Assembly: GCA_039545315.1 (NCBI GenBank)
Contig: BCIM01000007.1
Coordinates: 832,745-896,744 of the forward strand
Source: Kondoa malvinella
Lineage: Eukaryota; Basidiomycota; Agaricostilbomycetes; Agaricostilbales; Kondoaceae
Length of the DNA: 64,000 nucleotides
Direction: 5' to 3'
The notes below the pieces were generated by a model. The model ran no database searches. It was not told the origin of the DNA and saw only the letters and a program-made list of their open reading frames with translations. Each line of letters opens with the position of its first letter. Position 1 is the first letter of the stretch. Shown here piece after piece: positions 1-16,699 of the stretch. Position numbers and translations under genes: made by a program.

Positions 1-66
1 GAAAAAATAAGCAACTCAGACACGGCCAAGTAGTCGTCACAGCCGGGAAGCAGCAGCAGCAGAGTC

Positions 67-1466
67 ATGTTCTCCTTTGGTAGCAAGCCTGCAGCGCAGC
101 CAACTGCTGCAGCTCCGTTCTCATTCGGCCAACCGACGCAGAACGCTGCACAAAGTCAACCCGCGCCTGCCTTTGGTGCGAGCGCGCCTGCCAGCACTGG
201 GGGATTATTTGGCCAGAAGCCTGCAGGTACTGGACTATTCGGTAGTTCCACAACGACTGCTGCGCAACCAGCGGCTTCGACGTCGACTCCATTTTCATTC
301 GGCGCGCCTGTCTCAACTCCAGCTCCTGCTGGAGGTCTCTTTTCTTCCTTTGGATCATCTCAGCCTGCTCAGCAACAGCAGACAAACACTTTCGGGTCTT
401 CACTTTTCGGCGCATCGCAGCAACAACAGCCTGTAAGTCGATCGTCTGCCTTTCGGGACCGAGGTTTAAAGACGTCGCTAGAACCTACAGTCTACATTAC
501 AGCAGCCTGCTCGGCCGCAGCTATCACTTTCTCAATCTATCTTACAAGGGCCAAAAGCGGAGCCTTCAGTCGAAGATCGCTTGACCAAACTGTTTGCGCA
601 ATGGGATCCGAGCAAGCCAGAATGTGTCTTTCAAGTGCGTCTCATCATCATATATTGATTATCATGAGCTTACCTATTATTCAGTACTACGTCTACAATA
701 TCATGGATAATCAGCGGGCGGAATACGTGAAACAGAATGGGCATCAGCGAACTTCAGCAGACGTGAATGATGCGCTGTGGAACAAGGCATTAAGGGAGAA
801 CCCAGATCCAGCTCGATACTACCCGCATTTAATAGTAGGCCATGACGCGCTAAAGAAACGAGTCGGGCAGCAAGACGAGTTTGCTGCTAAGCATGCTGGC
901 AAATTAGAGGTATGGTATCCGTTTATCTCGTTTGTCAAAGGCTGACGGCTGTGCAGGAATTCGTCTCATCCGTACAAACACTCTCATCCCAATATAACCT
1001 CGATACTTCACTCCGGATCTCGAAAGCCCAGCACACCCAAGCCGTTCTCTCTGCACGCTTACTCCGACTCGTTTCCCGTCTGCATCCACTTACACCATTA
1101 CGAGGCGCTCCACTTCGAGCGGAAGAAGACGAGCTCCGAATTCAGATCGAGCGGCTATTGGCTACCTTTACTGGCAAAAGACCGACAGAGGAAGATCTGG
1201 TGTACAATTTGGGACATGGATCGAATGGCAAATTGGCAGCAAGGGTGAATGAAGCTTGGGTAGCTGTGGCGCAAAGGAAAGCGAAGAAAGCATTGCTGCA
1301 GAACGGAGGTGCAGCAGGAACAGAATGGGCTGTCATCAATGAACAAGAGGTGGATAAAGTATTGGATGTATTGGCGCAGCAGCAGCGGACTCTGGATTGT
1401 CTGGCGGATATGGTCAAGAGGGATCAGAGTTCAGTCAATGTAATAAAGGACGGCTTTGGCATTTAG
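67..1466 (+). CDS. NUP54: FG nucleoporin, Nup54/Nup57 type
   Basis: Central-channel component of the nuclear pore complex. The first exon (67-432, about 122 residues) is a low-complexity FG domain with repeated FSFG, LFG and GLFG-like motifs in Ala/Gln/Pro/Thr-rich spacers, as in channel nucleoporins that bind karyopherins. The next exon starts after ...CCGCAG near 508 and leads, through an intron at about 637-686, into the family motif FQYYVYN. The rest is an alpha-helical domain rich in Leu/Arg/Glu (ending RDQSSVNVIKDGFGI), matching the Nup54 coiled-coil region that assembles with Nup62 and Nup58. A third intron lies near 909-954. Stop TAG at 1464. The start is the ATG directly before FSFG. 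Family assignment is firm; exact exon edges are inferred from splice phase. Confidence 0.85.
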
Positions 1467-1576
1467 TGTTGCGATTGAATGAATGGATGCGCTAGCGGCT
1501 CTGAGCCAATGTTGGTACATGCAGAACAATGTTTGATATATGTACAAAAATGGTGTGATGAGGGTGCTTTGTTACT

Positions 1577-7352
<5,776 letters not shown>

Positions 7353-7942
7353 GCTGCCAACGTGAAGGGCAAAGTAGAGGTGACGCTATTAATGCGATTG
7401 TGAGCGAAATGGTGTCTTGAGTTCGCGAGCACCGCGAACAAGTAGCGAGGCAGTGGCTGGACAGGAAGAAAGCCGAGAAACTGAAAAGGGGAGGCTTTTG
7501 AGCCGCTAGATTGTCGTACACGACCTAATTTTGATGTTGCGAGCTTGACATGCGCTGAGCGAGACCTGTACCTGTACTTCAGCCAGACGCCCAGTGTCCG
7601 GTCAAAAGAATGTCGCTATCGAGAGGAGACCAGAGCGTGGGGCTTTCTTGTTTGTGCCCGTCGATTTCTGTGCCCGCCGCGGAAGTTTTGCCCGGCGAAG
7701 TCACGAAGGCGAGAATTTGCTTCCTCAGGCCATGCACTGCTAGCTATCCTATAGCTGCGACGACTAGGAACAAAACCCTCTGCACTCTACTTTGCACTGT
7801 GTTTGCTATGCCATGCCCGAAAATCGATTCTGAACTTTGACCAGGGCACGCACCAGTCGCCTCCTTACTTTTACTTGCGCTCGCGCTGCACACGAGCACC
7901 TCTTCCGCTGCACTGAACTGGGTTCAGCTTGCTCCAGCCGAC
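7353..7942. other. Intergenic, no gene seen
   Basis: About 590 bp between the INO80 start and the ECO1 stop, both on the minus strand. It should hold the INO80 promoter and ECO1 3' end. Only short unconvincing reading frames occur on the plus strand and no repeat or RNA gene is evident. Confidence 0.5.
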
Positions 7943-9084
7943 TCATCCAAAAACCTTCCAACCGCTCTCGACGCCAAGAAAGTTCCGCGCGAGCTTCGCA
8001 CCACTTTCTGTCGGTTGGCTGAAAGCGATAAGCTGCCGTCTTTCCGAGTCGAGATTCAGAGGTCGCGCGTAGATGAAGTGTTGTGCTACAGCTTGAAGCA
8101 ATTTAGACGCTATGCCTCTGTGCCGGTGCGAGGTTGACGTCCACATTCTGGAGATGCCGATTAGAGCTGGCTGTGCTGTAGGACTGTACATATATTAGCG
8201 ATGTATGGCAGCTTTGAGATGGGTACTTACGAACAGAAGATAGCAGACGAATCGTTTAGTTCAAACTTGAGAGCATTGTTATCCGCTTGAGCAGACGGAA
8301 GAACTTCGAAAGAAGAGGTAATTCGAGATGCAATGACACAGCCAATGATCTTGCCCTTGTCCGATAGAAAGAGAAAGAGCTTTGATTCGCGTCGCTTGTC
8401 TTCGCCGATAGATTCAGCGCCTAGCTCCGTGTCGATGGTATCCATCAGCTCCGTGATCTGTTCACGGTATTGGCTTGACCACGACACAGTTCACGCGCAC
8501 TCACCTTTTTAGCTTGCAGACCCGGCGCGCTTCCATCAACGCACAGCACTTTCCCTTCAACCCGATCCAAAGCTTTCTGCTTACCCTTGACAGCTTTCAC
8601 AGCAGGCAGAGACACTTCTTCTAGCATCGTATCGCTTTTGAATCCAGCAGTAGGGTAATCAATACCTCCAATGACCCTTTTGTGATGCTTGTCATGCAAA
8701 GTAGAGTCTTCTGTCGAGCCGCGCATGTAGGTCATGCCGCATTCTGAGCAATGTAAAGATTGTGAAGCGGTGTCGGAGAAGGATAGGAACATCTGAGATA
8801 GCTGTGATTCGGATTTGCGCTCCATTGCCTTGAGTTTCGCTTTGCTTTTGCCATTGCGCTTAGGTTTGGCAGCTGATACAGGCTGCGGTGATACTGATGA
8901 AGGTGGTGTAGACGACGTAGATGCGACTGGGACTGTATCTGAGGAAGAGGGTACTGAGGTTGATGAGAGGCGAGAGCGTTTGCTAGATAGACGCGTCAAT
9001 TACGCGTCATTCCGAATGGCTGAGGTAGACCTACTTGCTGCCATACGTTGCATAGGTCTTGCGTTTCTGTGGGAGGTCGGACAT
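7943..9084 (-). CDS. ECO1: Sister-chromatid cohesion N-acetyltransferase Eco1
   Basis: Acetylates the Smc3 head during S phase to establish cohesion. The first exon encodes MSDLPQKRKTYATYGS, followed by an intron of about 53 bp and a Ser/Pro/Thr-rich disordered N-terminus with a basic KAKLKAMERK stretch just before the PIP-like segment QLSQMFLSF. Next is the C2H2 finger typical of the family (LHCSECGMTYMRG...LHDKHHKRV followed by GGIDYP). The C-terminal GNAT domain has the acetyl-CoA loop SHRHRGIASKLLQAV inside GISRMW and the signature AFSQPTESGAKLARNFLG. Stop TGA at 7943-7945. It faces ATG7 across 175 bp, so the two share a bidirectional promoter. Family is clear from finger plus GNAT motifs in order. 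Confidence 0.9.
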
Positions 9085-9259
9085 CGCGACAAGGTGCGGT
9101 CAAAACAAACAAAATGCGAATGCTCAGATAAGAGCGAGACTGGATGTGACAGCACAGGAGAGAGATGACAGGACACAGGAATGTAGAAGAAAGGCTTCGA
9201 GTCGCCTAGACATGAAACAATTCAGTTTGATGGTTCTTCCATTCAAGGCAGCAACATCA

Positions 9260-11790
9260 ATGCCGCTACTGACTTTTACGCCGCTGTCCAGTAGCCTAGA
9301 CCCTTCCTTTTGGGCCTCTTTGACGCAATTAAAGATTGATGTGTTGAAATTGGATGAAACGCCCGTGCAAGGGACGGGATCGTATACTCGGTGCTCTCAC
9401 GTCAAGGACAGGCAGTCTGGCGAGACTGTTGCAATTCCGAGCCCGGCGTCGTTCACAGGCTCAGATCTGGCAGCCAAAGATGAAGCGGAGCAGTCGAATG
9501 CGTCCGAGCGAGTCGTCATTAATGGCAGCCTGCGAAACTTTAACACTATAGAAGATTTCAAGAAAGCAGACAAGCAAGCGATACTGAACGAACGAGCTGC
9601 TCTGCTATGGTCAAAGATCACCGACTCGCAAGCCCACGTCGAGGCACATGACCTCAATCCATTTCTCGTCTTGACCTTTGCGGATCTGAAGAAATACAAG
9701 TACTACTATTGGTTCTGTTTTCCTGCCTTCATCTCAAATCCAGCATGGGAACTGTCTTCTGATGGCTTCCAATCGCTTCAGCAGGTTTATGGCATCGAGC
9801 AGGTGAGCAACTCGCAACGCTGTTGGCTGAGTCTCACCTGTTTACAGACTTCAACCATACAAGCAGCGTATCAGAAAGCCCTCGCGCAGGATTCTGGCTT
9901 GTTATCGTGCTGTCTGCTTCGGACTTCATCTGGCTCGTGCGAAATCTTCCCCTTAAGCTCTTGGTCACAGCAATTCTCTACTTCCGAAGTAAGTCGACTT
10001 CGCTCTCATCTCTTCAGAGCTGATTTATACTCTGCAGACAACCTTGATCTTCTTCGACCCTTCCTCTTCACCTTCAGCAGTTGGCTGGCCATTGCGAAAC
10101 ATCCTTACCTACCTAGCTGCTCGCCATGGGCTTACGAGTCTGCGCATCATATGCTGGCGAGATGCCCTCTCTTCCGAGTCATTGCACACAATTACTACTA
10201 CCATTTCACTATCAGCACCACATTCACATGAGCAGCCTCAGGCGACAGGCTGGGAGAAGAACGCTGCTGGCAAACTTGGACCTCGTCTAGCTGATTTGGG
10301 ACCAATGATGGATCCTGCGCAGTAAGCTTACTTTGACTTTCATCGCAATATAGCTTATGCCTGCGTTAGACTGGCTGATCAAGCTGTCGATCTGAATCTC
10401 AAGCTCATGAAATGGCGCATCATGCCCAGTCTAGATCTGGAGAAGGTCAAGGCTACTCGCTGTCTACTGCTCGGTGCTGGTACACTGGGCTGCTATGTCG
10501 CAAGGACACTCATGGTCAGCTTGGTGTCTTATCTACTCTTCAGTGATTAGTTAAGCCAACATTGACAGGGATGGGGAGTCCGCAAGATTACTCTAGTCGA
10601 TTCGTCAACGGTCTCTTTCTCCAATCCGGTCAGGCAACCTCTCTTTGAATTCGCAGATTGTTTAGAAGGCGGGAAACCGAAAGCTGCTTGTGCTGCTGCC
10701 GCTTTGAGAAAGATCTACCCTGGTGTCGTACGCGCCTTGTTGGGATCAGCACGAGTTGGGCTAAAAGCTTCTGTACAGGACGCAACGGGAATACGACTGG
10801 CGATACCTATGCCTGGCCATCCTATACCGCCGGCGCTAGTAGAGGAAACTCGAGCTGCCGTTGCGCAGTTGGAAGATTTGATGGATCAGCACGACGTCGT
10901 CTATCTGCTGATGGATTCCCGCGAGTCGAGATGGTTACCTACTCTGTTCGGTGCTGCGAAGGAGAAGGTGCGCTGCCTAACTTGTGCCCACAGACTATGC
11001 TTACGTACGAGGCAGCTTGTGATGAACGCTGCCTTGGGTTTCGATACATTCCTGGTGATGCGTCATGGACTGCCTTCACAAGCTACATCGACTTCGAACG
11101 ATCTACAACCTGGTCAGGCATATCGTGGTCAGCTCGGATGCTACTACTGCAACGACATTACTGCGGCTAGAGATGTGCGTAGACGTGCCTTGTCAGTCAA
11201 ACACTGACTTAGTGCCTGTTGACTCCGCAGTCTATCTCCGATCAGACATTGGATCAGATGTGCACCGTCACTCGACCGGGTATAGCTGCCATTGCTTCCG
11301 CGACAGCTGTGGAGCTCATGGTATCGGTGCTGCAACATCCATTGGGGTAAGTCCGACTCTCGTTCATTAGCGTTGCTACATCTGTGATATTAGGCCTCGA
11401 GCACCGTCCGATATTCCGCTACCTGGACAATCTACCTCACAGAACTCTTCACGGCCAGCAGAGAGCTCCTGCCTGGGCGTGGTGCCGCATCAAATCCGCG
11501 GCTTTTTAGCGAGATTTGACAACATGAAGCTTACCGGGCAGGCGTATGATCGGTGTACAGGCTGTAGCTCTCTGGTACGGCTTTGTCTACTGTTGATCCA
11601 TTTCGGCTTAACAGAATGATCGTACAAACAGATGATCCAACGATACCAAGAGGAAGGGTTTGACATGCTGTTGAGAGCGTTCAACGACGCTACGGAGCTC
11701 GAACGTATCACTGGTCTGGATAAGCTGGCGAGCGAGACTGAGAACGCCATGGAGAGTCTTGACTGGGAGGAGGACGAGGATGACATATGA
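9260..11790 (+). CDS. ATG7: Autophagy E1-like activating enzyme Atg7
   Basis: Homodimeric E1 that activates Atg8 and Atg12 and passes them to Atg3 and Atg10. I chose the ATG at 9260 because the protein then begins [18 protein letters not shown], like other Atg7 N-termini; an in-frame ATG exists at 9212. The N-terminal domain has [21 protein letters not shown]. The adenylation domain has the nucleotide loop [16 protein letters not shown] (about 10465-10510) and the [21 protein letters not shown] strand. The catalytic cysteine is in [15 protein letters not shown], codon TGC at 11261. The C-terminus is acidic (DWEEDEDDI), as is usual. At least seven introns. Full length for the family, with no break seen. 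Confidence 0.93.
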
Positions 11791-12171
11791 CAAAGTCAGT
11801 GCACTGTCTCGCCTGTGCTTACTCAGAGCTGACATCCTCCCTCTTTGCGCACAGCCTATCTAAAGAGGCAGATATCAGCGACCTTGGACTGTGCAGAATT
11901 TTGATGCCTCGCTGTGCTCAAGTATCATTCCGTTTCGGATTTCCTCTTTGTTGCATCTGATCGTCTCCACTACACTGGCTCGATCTTCCTGTCTTCAAGT
12001 ATCCAGATTTGTCTCTAATGACCATGTCAAGCTGTCGTTTTTTCCTCCCAAAAACACGAGGCTAGGTCCGAGCGCTAATAATGCATTAATTCGTTTTCTT
12101 CATTTACGGTTGTGCTGCAACCTCCAGTCGCATTGCCTGAAGGTCAAAAGCTGCACCGCGCAAATCTCGTT

Positions 12172-13572
12172 ATGAAGCTCATCGAGCCACCCGAATACCC
12201 TGAAGGCAACTTCAAGAATGATCTTATCTGGAGACCTTACGATGCGTACGTGAGTCTATATGCTCCAATGTCGCGGTCAGACTGACTTCGCTTTTAGTGA
12301 CGGTAGGCATCTATCGGACTACGGGTCGTCGATGCCTGATGACGAAATCAGAGCGCATGAAGTTTGGTCTCAATGTGTGCAGTTTCTGTTACGCTACTGT
12401 AGATCACATCCAGAAATGCGGTAATTGTCTGGTGGCTCGCTATTGCTCGAAAAGTGAGCAATCTCCCAATATCGCATTGAGACGAGCTGAGAACTCTTGC
12501 AGGTTGCATGACGAAGGACTGGAAAATTGGAGGACCTTGTCGCCATAAGAACCTTTGCGATGCTTTGCCTCACGCACACGAACTTGGTCAAAGAATCCAG
12601 AACACCATTCCTCGACCCATCGATCCACGATCAACTCAGACCTTGACTGAAGAAGAAGCAGACAAGCCATTCAGAATCTGGGCGCTGTGTAATGTCTCAA
12701 ACATCGCGATCATTGCGGCGGCTTGCGCAGCCGTGACAAAGCTCAGCATGTTGAACTTTACAACCACGGTCTACGTTGGCAGACGACCCAGTTCAGCTGG
12801 CGTTAGATGGCACATCGTCGGGTGAGTATCAAGACGCAGGCGTTATAAAGACTGATATGACTCGAGGGTATACATGTACGCGCCATCACGGCTGCTATGG
12901 ATCTTTTTGCTGATGCAAAACAGGCATACACGCAAATACGGGGCCGACATGGAAGGTAAGCTGGTTTCGACCGGAATTGGATGTTTCCTTGACGTTTGTG
13001 TAAATCAAGTCAAGCGGACACCGGACGCGGACTGGCGAAGGACAGGTCCAACAGATCAGGAGCATGTCGCTATTGTTACAGATGAAGACAGCAAGGGTGT
13101 AAGTTGACCTTTATTCTAGTTTCGCTTCTCACCAACTATCAGGGCGCTCATACGTTCAAGCTTCCTATCGAAACTCACCAAAACATTTTTCTGCCTTGCC
13201 GCCTTCTTTCTGCCTGGAAATTCATCTTGCTCATGAATTAAGGTCAATTAGTCGATGCTTCTAGCCTGATCAGAGAATTGCTAGGAGACAAGGCAGTCGA
13301 CAAATACAGGGATTTCATGGTCTCCTGCGCAGCATACGCAGTAAGCCTGCATCAGAGGCACCAGCCTGTCACTCAGTTGTTTTGCAGATCTTAACAGACT
13401 TTACAACGAAGAGGCCAGACACCGATCCAGGTACTCGTCTGACATTTCAGATGAAGACATCCTCGCCTTCCAAGATCTATTGGATGCTGTGCCCCCAGGG
13501 AAAGACCGTCAATTCGCAGAAATGGGTCATCGCGATGCTGCAGGTCGGTCAGACCTCCAATTGCAGGTGTGA
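12172..13572 (+). CDS. MYND zinc-finger protein, gene model doubtful
   Basis: A good MYND finger is visible: CSFCYATVDHIQKCGNC, then RYCSK, an intron (about 12453-12502), and CMTKDWKIGGPCRHKNLC. Downstream is a plausible conserved region (RIWALCNVSNIAIIAAACAAV; then YMYAPSRLLWIF) and further pieces (LVDASSLIRELLGDKAVDKY; DEDILAFQDLLDAVPPGKD). Fungal MYND proteins are diverse and usually act in protein binding. The model does not join cleanly. The first exon (MKLIEPPEYPEGNFKND...) continues best in a frame different from the finger, and a stop follows KFILLMN near 13241. Either there are splice sites I cannot place or the gene is decaying. One join would need an intron of only 20 nt (13431-13450). 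Confidence 0.4.
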
Positions 13573-14243
13573 AGTTGGCTAAAGCCATGTTGTGCAGGAA
13601 ATCGGAGCCATCAGACATGTGTGTTGGCCATTGCCGCGGAACACTTCGCTTACTCTATGAACAGTCTGGCTCAATGGTAAAGAGGTACCAACAAAGTTGG
13701 AACCTGTCGTGAAACAATAAGAATGGGTGTCCTTTCCCAGGACATGAACGGTACTTACGTCTACACAGACTATCCCACACGGAGCTAAGCATATTGGTAG
13801 CTGACCTGCTGCCAGTGTTCATGCCAGTGTTAAAAGGCCTCCTATTTCCGAAGCAACCTCAAACCCTCTAGGTGCTCGAACATGTAAGCGCATGCCCACT
13901 CCTCTATACTGGTCTGACATGTCATTGGAGGTGATGGCGACGATGCTTATTGTCCCTGACATATGCGTGAACTTAGCTCGTGATCGTAAATTTCGCGCGT
14001 TCGATTGTGATTCTTCCCTGCCCAGTTGTGTCTGTTTTCGTGCCCCTCTCGTGCTGTCTCCCTTGCGTCTCCATTTGTGCCTGCCCTTTCGCAGTCGCAG
14101 TCTTGATTATGTGGCGTGTTTTGTTCTTTTACGCAGAATGAATTTATTCCGTAAGCCGTCCTTCCCTTAATGCCGCATGTACACGCCTCATCTGATAGAT
14201 AGATCTCTTCCGCAGCGGAATAGTCTGCATACTTTTAAACGCC
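13573..14243. other. Intergenic, no gene seen
   Basis: About 670 bp between the MYND gene and the RNase III-like gene. Pyrimidine-rich stretches near 14010-14110 suggest a promoter for the downstream gene, but no specific element or gene could be supported. Confidence 0.4.
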
Positions 14244-15083
14244 ATGGATTGCGATTCCGTCTCCCAGGGCTCCATCGAAGTACCAGAATTGTCGCCTGAG
14301 GGAGCGCAACGAGTCGACGAGTGGTTTCAAGCGACCACAAGGCTCACACAGTCAGAGATAAATCTCAACTTCAATCGACATTATGATTCGGTCCGCTCTG
14401 TCTCTACTCTAAACTCTCACTCGGATGATTCGGAGACTCTAGTCGGCACGCCCAGAGCCAGCACGCCAACTCTTCCCGCGCCTATCATGGATCCATTACT
14501 GCTAGGCGGAGAAGGTCTACTGCGAGAGGTCGAACTGCGTCTCCATTATACTTTCGGTCGACCGCAGCAAGCTGTTAGGAATGTCCTCGCCGCGTGCGAC
14601 CAGAGAGTAAAAGATGATGGGGGATTAGCCAGAGTCGGCGTAGTTGGTGCGAATGCTTTTGCCATCATAGTATGTTCGACTCTCGTTGTCTGTTCTTCCC
14701 AGCTGATCGAAGCAGATCATGCACTTGACCAAGACGTTCACGCCAGGTAATCTGAATTGAAGCAGAGTGGATCAGCTGCATACTGAGCCCGTGCTTAGCG
14801 GCAGAGAAGCAGCAAACGCAGGAGCGGTTTGGCAAGTCTGGTCTGCAGCAAGCAGCTCAGCGGATTGGCTTTGACAAGTCGATCGTCATCACCAAGGTCA
14901 ATAGGCAACTCAGCCGCTTTGCATGACTCAGTCTCATCCATACAGGAGGCTATTGTCACTCCCATAATGGCCTCTCGCGTGTTCCAAGGTGTTTTGGGCG
15001 CTATTGTATTAGACTGTCGCGGTGATACAACGGGCGAAGCAAGGCTGGAACGCTTTCTAAGACGCTGGGATTTGCTTGTATGA
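14244..15083 (+). CDS. RNase III-like domain protein, possibly mitochondrial ribosomal
   Basis: First exon gives a Ser/Thr-rich N-terminus and a helix ending LARVGVVGANAFAI. Three introns (from 14671, 14747 and 14898) then join IMHLTKTFTPA, AEKQQTQERFGKSGLQQAAQRIGF and the last exon MASRVFQGVLGAIVLDCRGD...ARLERFLRRWDLLV. The order resembles the RNase III fold: a signature helix, a linker with GLQQAAQRIGFDKSI, then a VFxALIGAxxLD-like helix. The acidic catalytic residues of active enzymes (ExxGD; final E) are not kept, since the signature reads ARVGVVGANA and the last helix lacks the paired D/E. This fits non-catalytic RNase III folds such as the mitochondrial ribosomal proteins mL44 and mL57. 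Assignment is by pattern only. It ends 27 bp before the convergent YTM1 stop. Confidence 0.55.
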
Positions 15084-15110
15084 TGATAGAATGAATGACA
15101 TTGTAACACA

Positions 15111-16572
15111 TCATACTTTCGCCCTATGCAACTGCAGCGTCTTCTCCTCACCACCGCTAACGACAAGCTCTCCATCCCAATCCACACAGAGCGCCTTCTC
15201 TGGTCCTTTAAGCCTCAACAGATGCCTTTCCTTCTCATCTGTGACTTCTTTACTCGCTGCTGACGCTTCTCTCTGTATGACGAATAGCGCTTGTTTCGGT
15301 GAGCGAGCATCCCAGATTCGCAGGGTCGAGTCGAAAGAAGCTGAGACCACTAGAAGAGGAGAAGTAGGGTGTGCTTTGACGGAAGAAACTTGGGAAGCGT
15401 GCCCACGCAGAGTAAGGGAGATTGCGTTGGTTTCTGTGCGCAAACAAAACACAGATAAGCATACGAGATGCTATACGAGATGAGCAGACGCACCTTGTCT
15501 GAAGTCCCAGAAGCAGACTGTCCGATCTGTTGCGCCTGTCACTAGTAGATTCGCCGAAGCCATCTGATCTACATCGAGCAAGACTTTGTCCGAATTCTGT
15601 CATACGAGACAAGATGCATCAGCGAATACTGAAAGCACTTTAACTCCGACTGACCCTCAAATCGCTCTGTACACCTGTTTCCAGATCCCAAGTGCGAACA
15701 GTATGATCCTGCCCAACAGAGTATACTTTCCCCTCTTCTGTCCGATCAAAAATAGCTTTCGACACAGTATCCTTATGCCCTCGCATCACTTGACTAGGCC
15801 CTAATGTGATGCCTTCACCCACAGGCGCTTTCTTTCTCCTTTTCTTCCCACGCTCTTCAATGACTGAATCAGTCTTGTATGCTTCATCGAGCGTCCAGAG
15901 CGCTACTAATCCATCCCATGATGCTGATAGAATCTTCCCCTTTGATGATCGAACGGAAGAGATGGGTCCAGTGTGGGTAGCAAGCGAGTATTGAACTTTT
16001 GCATCTGCGTTGATTGAAGAGTGTATACGGATGACTCGGTCCATTCCTGCGCTTGCTATTCTATCTTGGACGAAACATGCTGATAGAGTCGGTAATGAAG
16101 AGATCTGTATGGTCGTAGGTGCCGTTGCTGATGAAGTAAAGAGCGAGACGGAACCATCGTAGCATGCTGAAAGGTAAGTGTCTCCCTTGATCTGAACATC
16201 GTTGACCCAATCTTGCGTAGGTAAAGTAGCAGCATGCTTAGGCGGCAGGACAGATTGAAAGTATTCCAGCTCAAGAATGGACTCCGTCGTCAACTTTTGC
16301 GAGTTGAGATAATCTTGCAACGACGTCCTCAAGAGCTGACCGGAGCCTTGGACGAGGAAATCAAAGGGTACAGGTTGAGCTGTGTGGTCCAAGACTTTGT
16401 TGATGAGCTCTGATAACTGGAAACGACGCCAGTCTGCTGGGATTTGATAGCGTGCAGGTGGAATACCGTATTGGTTGTCTTTTGTCGTGAGCGTGATACG
16501 AACCATTGGAGTTGCTTCATGCTGTACTGCAGCGCTGGTAGAAGCTTCCATGCTGTATGTGCTGTGGTTCAA
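15111..16572 (-). CDS. YTM1: Ribosome biogenesis WD40 protein Ytm1/WDR12
   Basis: Member of the Erb1-Nop7-Ytm1 (PeBoW) complex needed for 60S maturation; removed by the Rea1 ATPase, which grips its N-terminal domain. The N-terminal part (VRITLTTKDNQYGIP...LSELINKVL...PFDFLVQG) is the NLE/UBL domain. It is followed by WD40 repeats with recognisable blades: DWVNDVQIKGDTYLSACYDG, ISSVRSSKGKILSASWDG, VSKAIFDRTEEGKVYSVGQDH, and a last exon with SFDSTLRIWDARS and VDWDGELVVSGGEEKTLQLH. Introns near 15600-15655 and 15430-15490. Start may be 16572 or the second ATG at 16551, whose protein begins MEASTSAAV. Divergent from the GRE2-like gene across about 130 bp. Confidence 0.9.
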
Positions 16573-16699
16573 GGACTTGGACGCAAGAAAAAGCGAAAAT
16601 GTTTGCTGAAATGTCTTTTGTAAGTTTTGAAAGATCTGTGCACACGCGGATGCTATTTCAAGCGCCTATGATGTACTTCTTACCTCAGTACAGCCAACC

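Noticed and set aside
9844..10024. Hydrophobic frame inside ATG7 ([15 protein letters not shown]) as a membrane segment
   Set aside because: It is a shadow; the Atg7 frame here reads [17 protein letters not shown], which matches the family.
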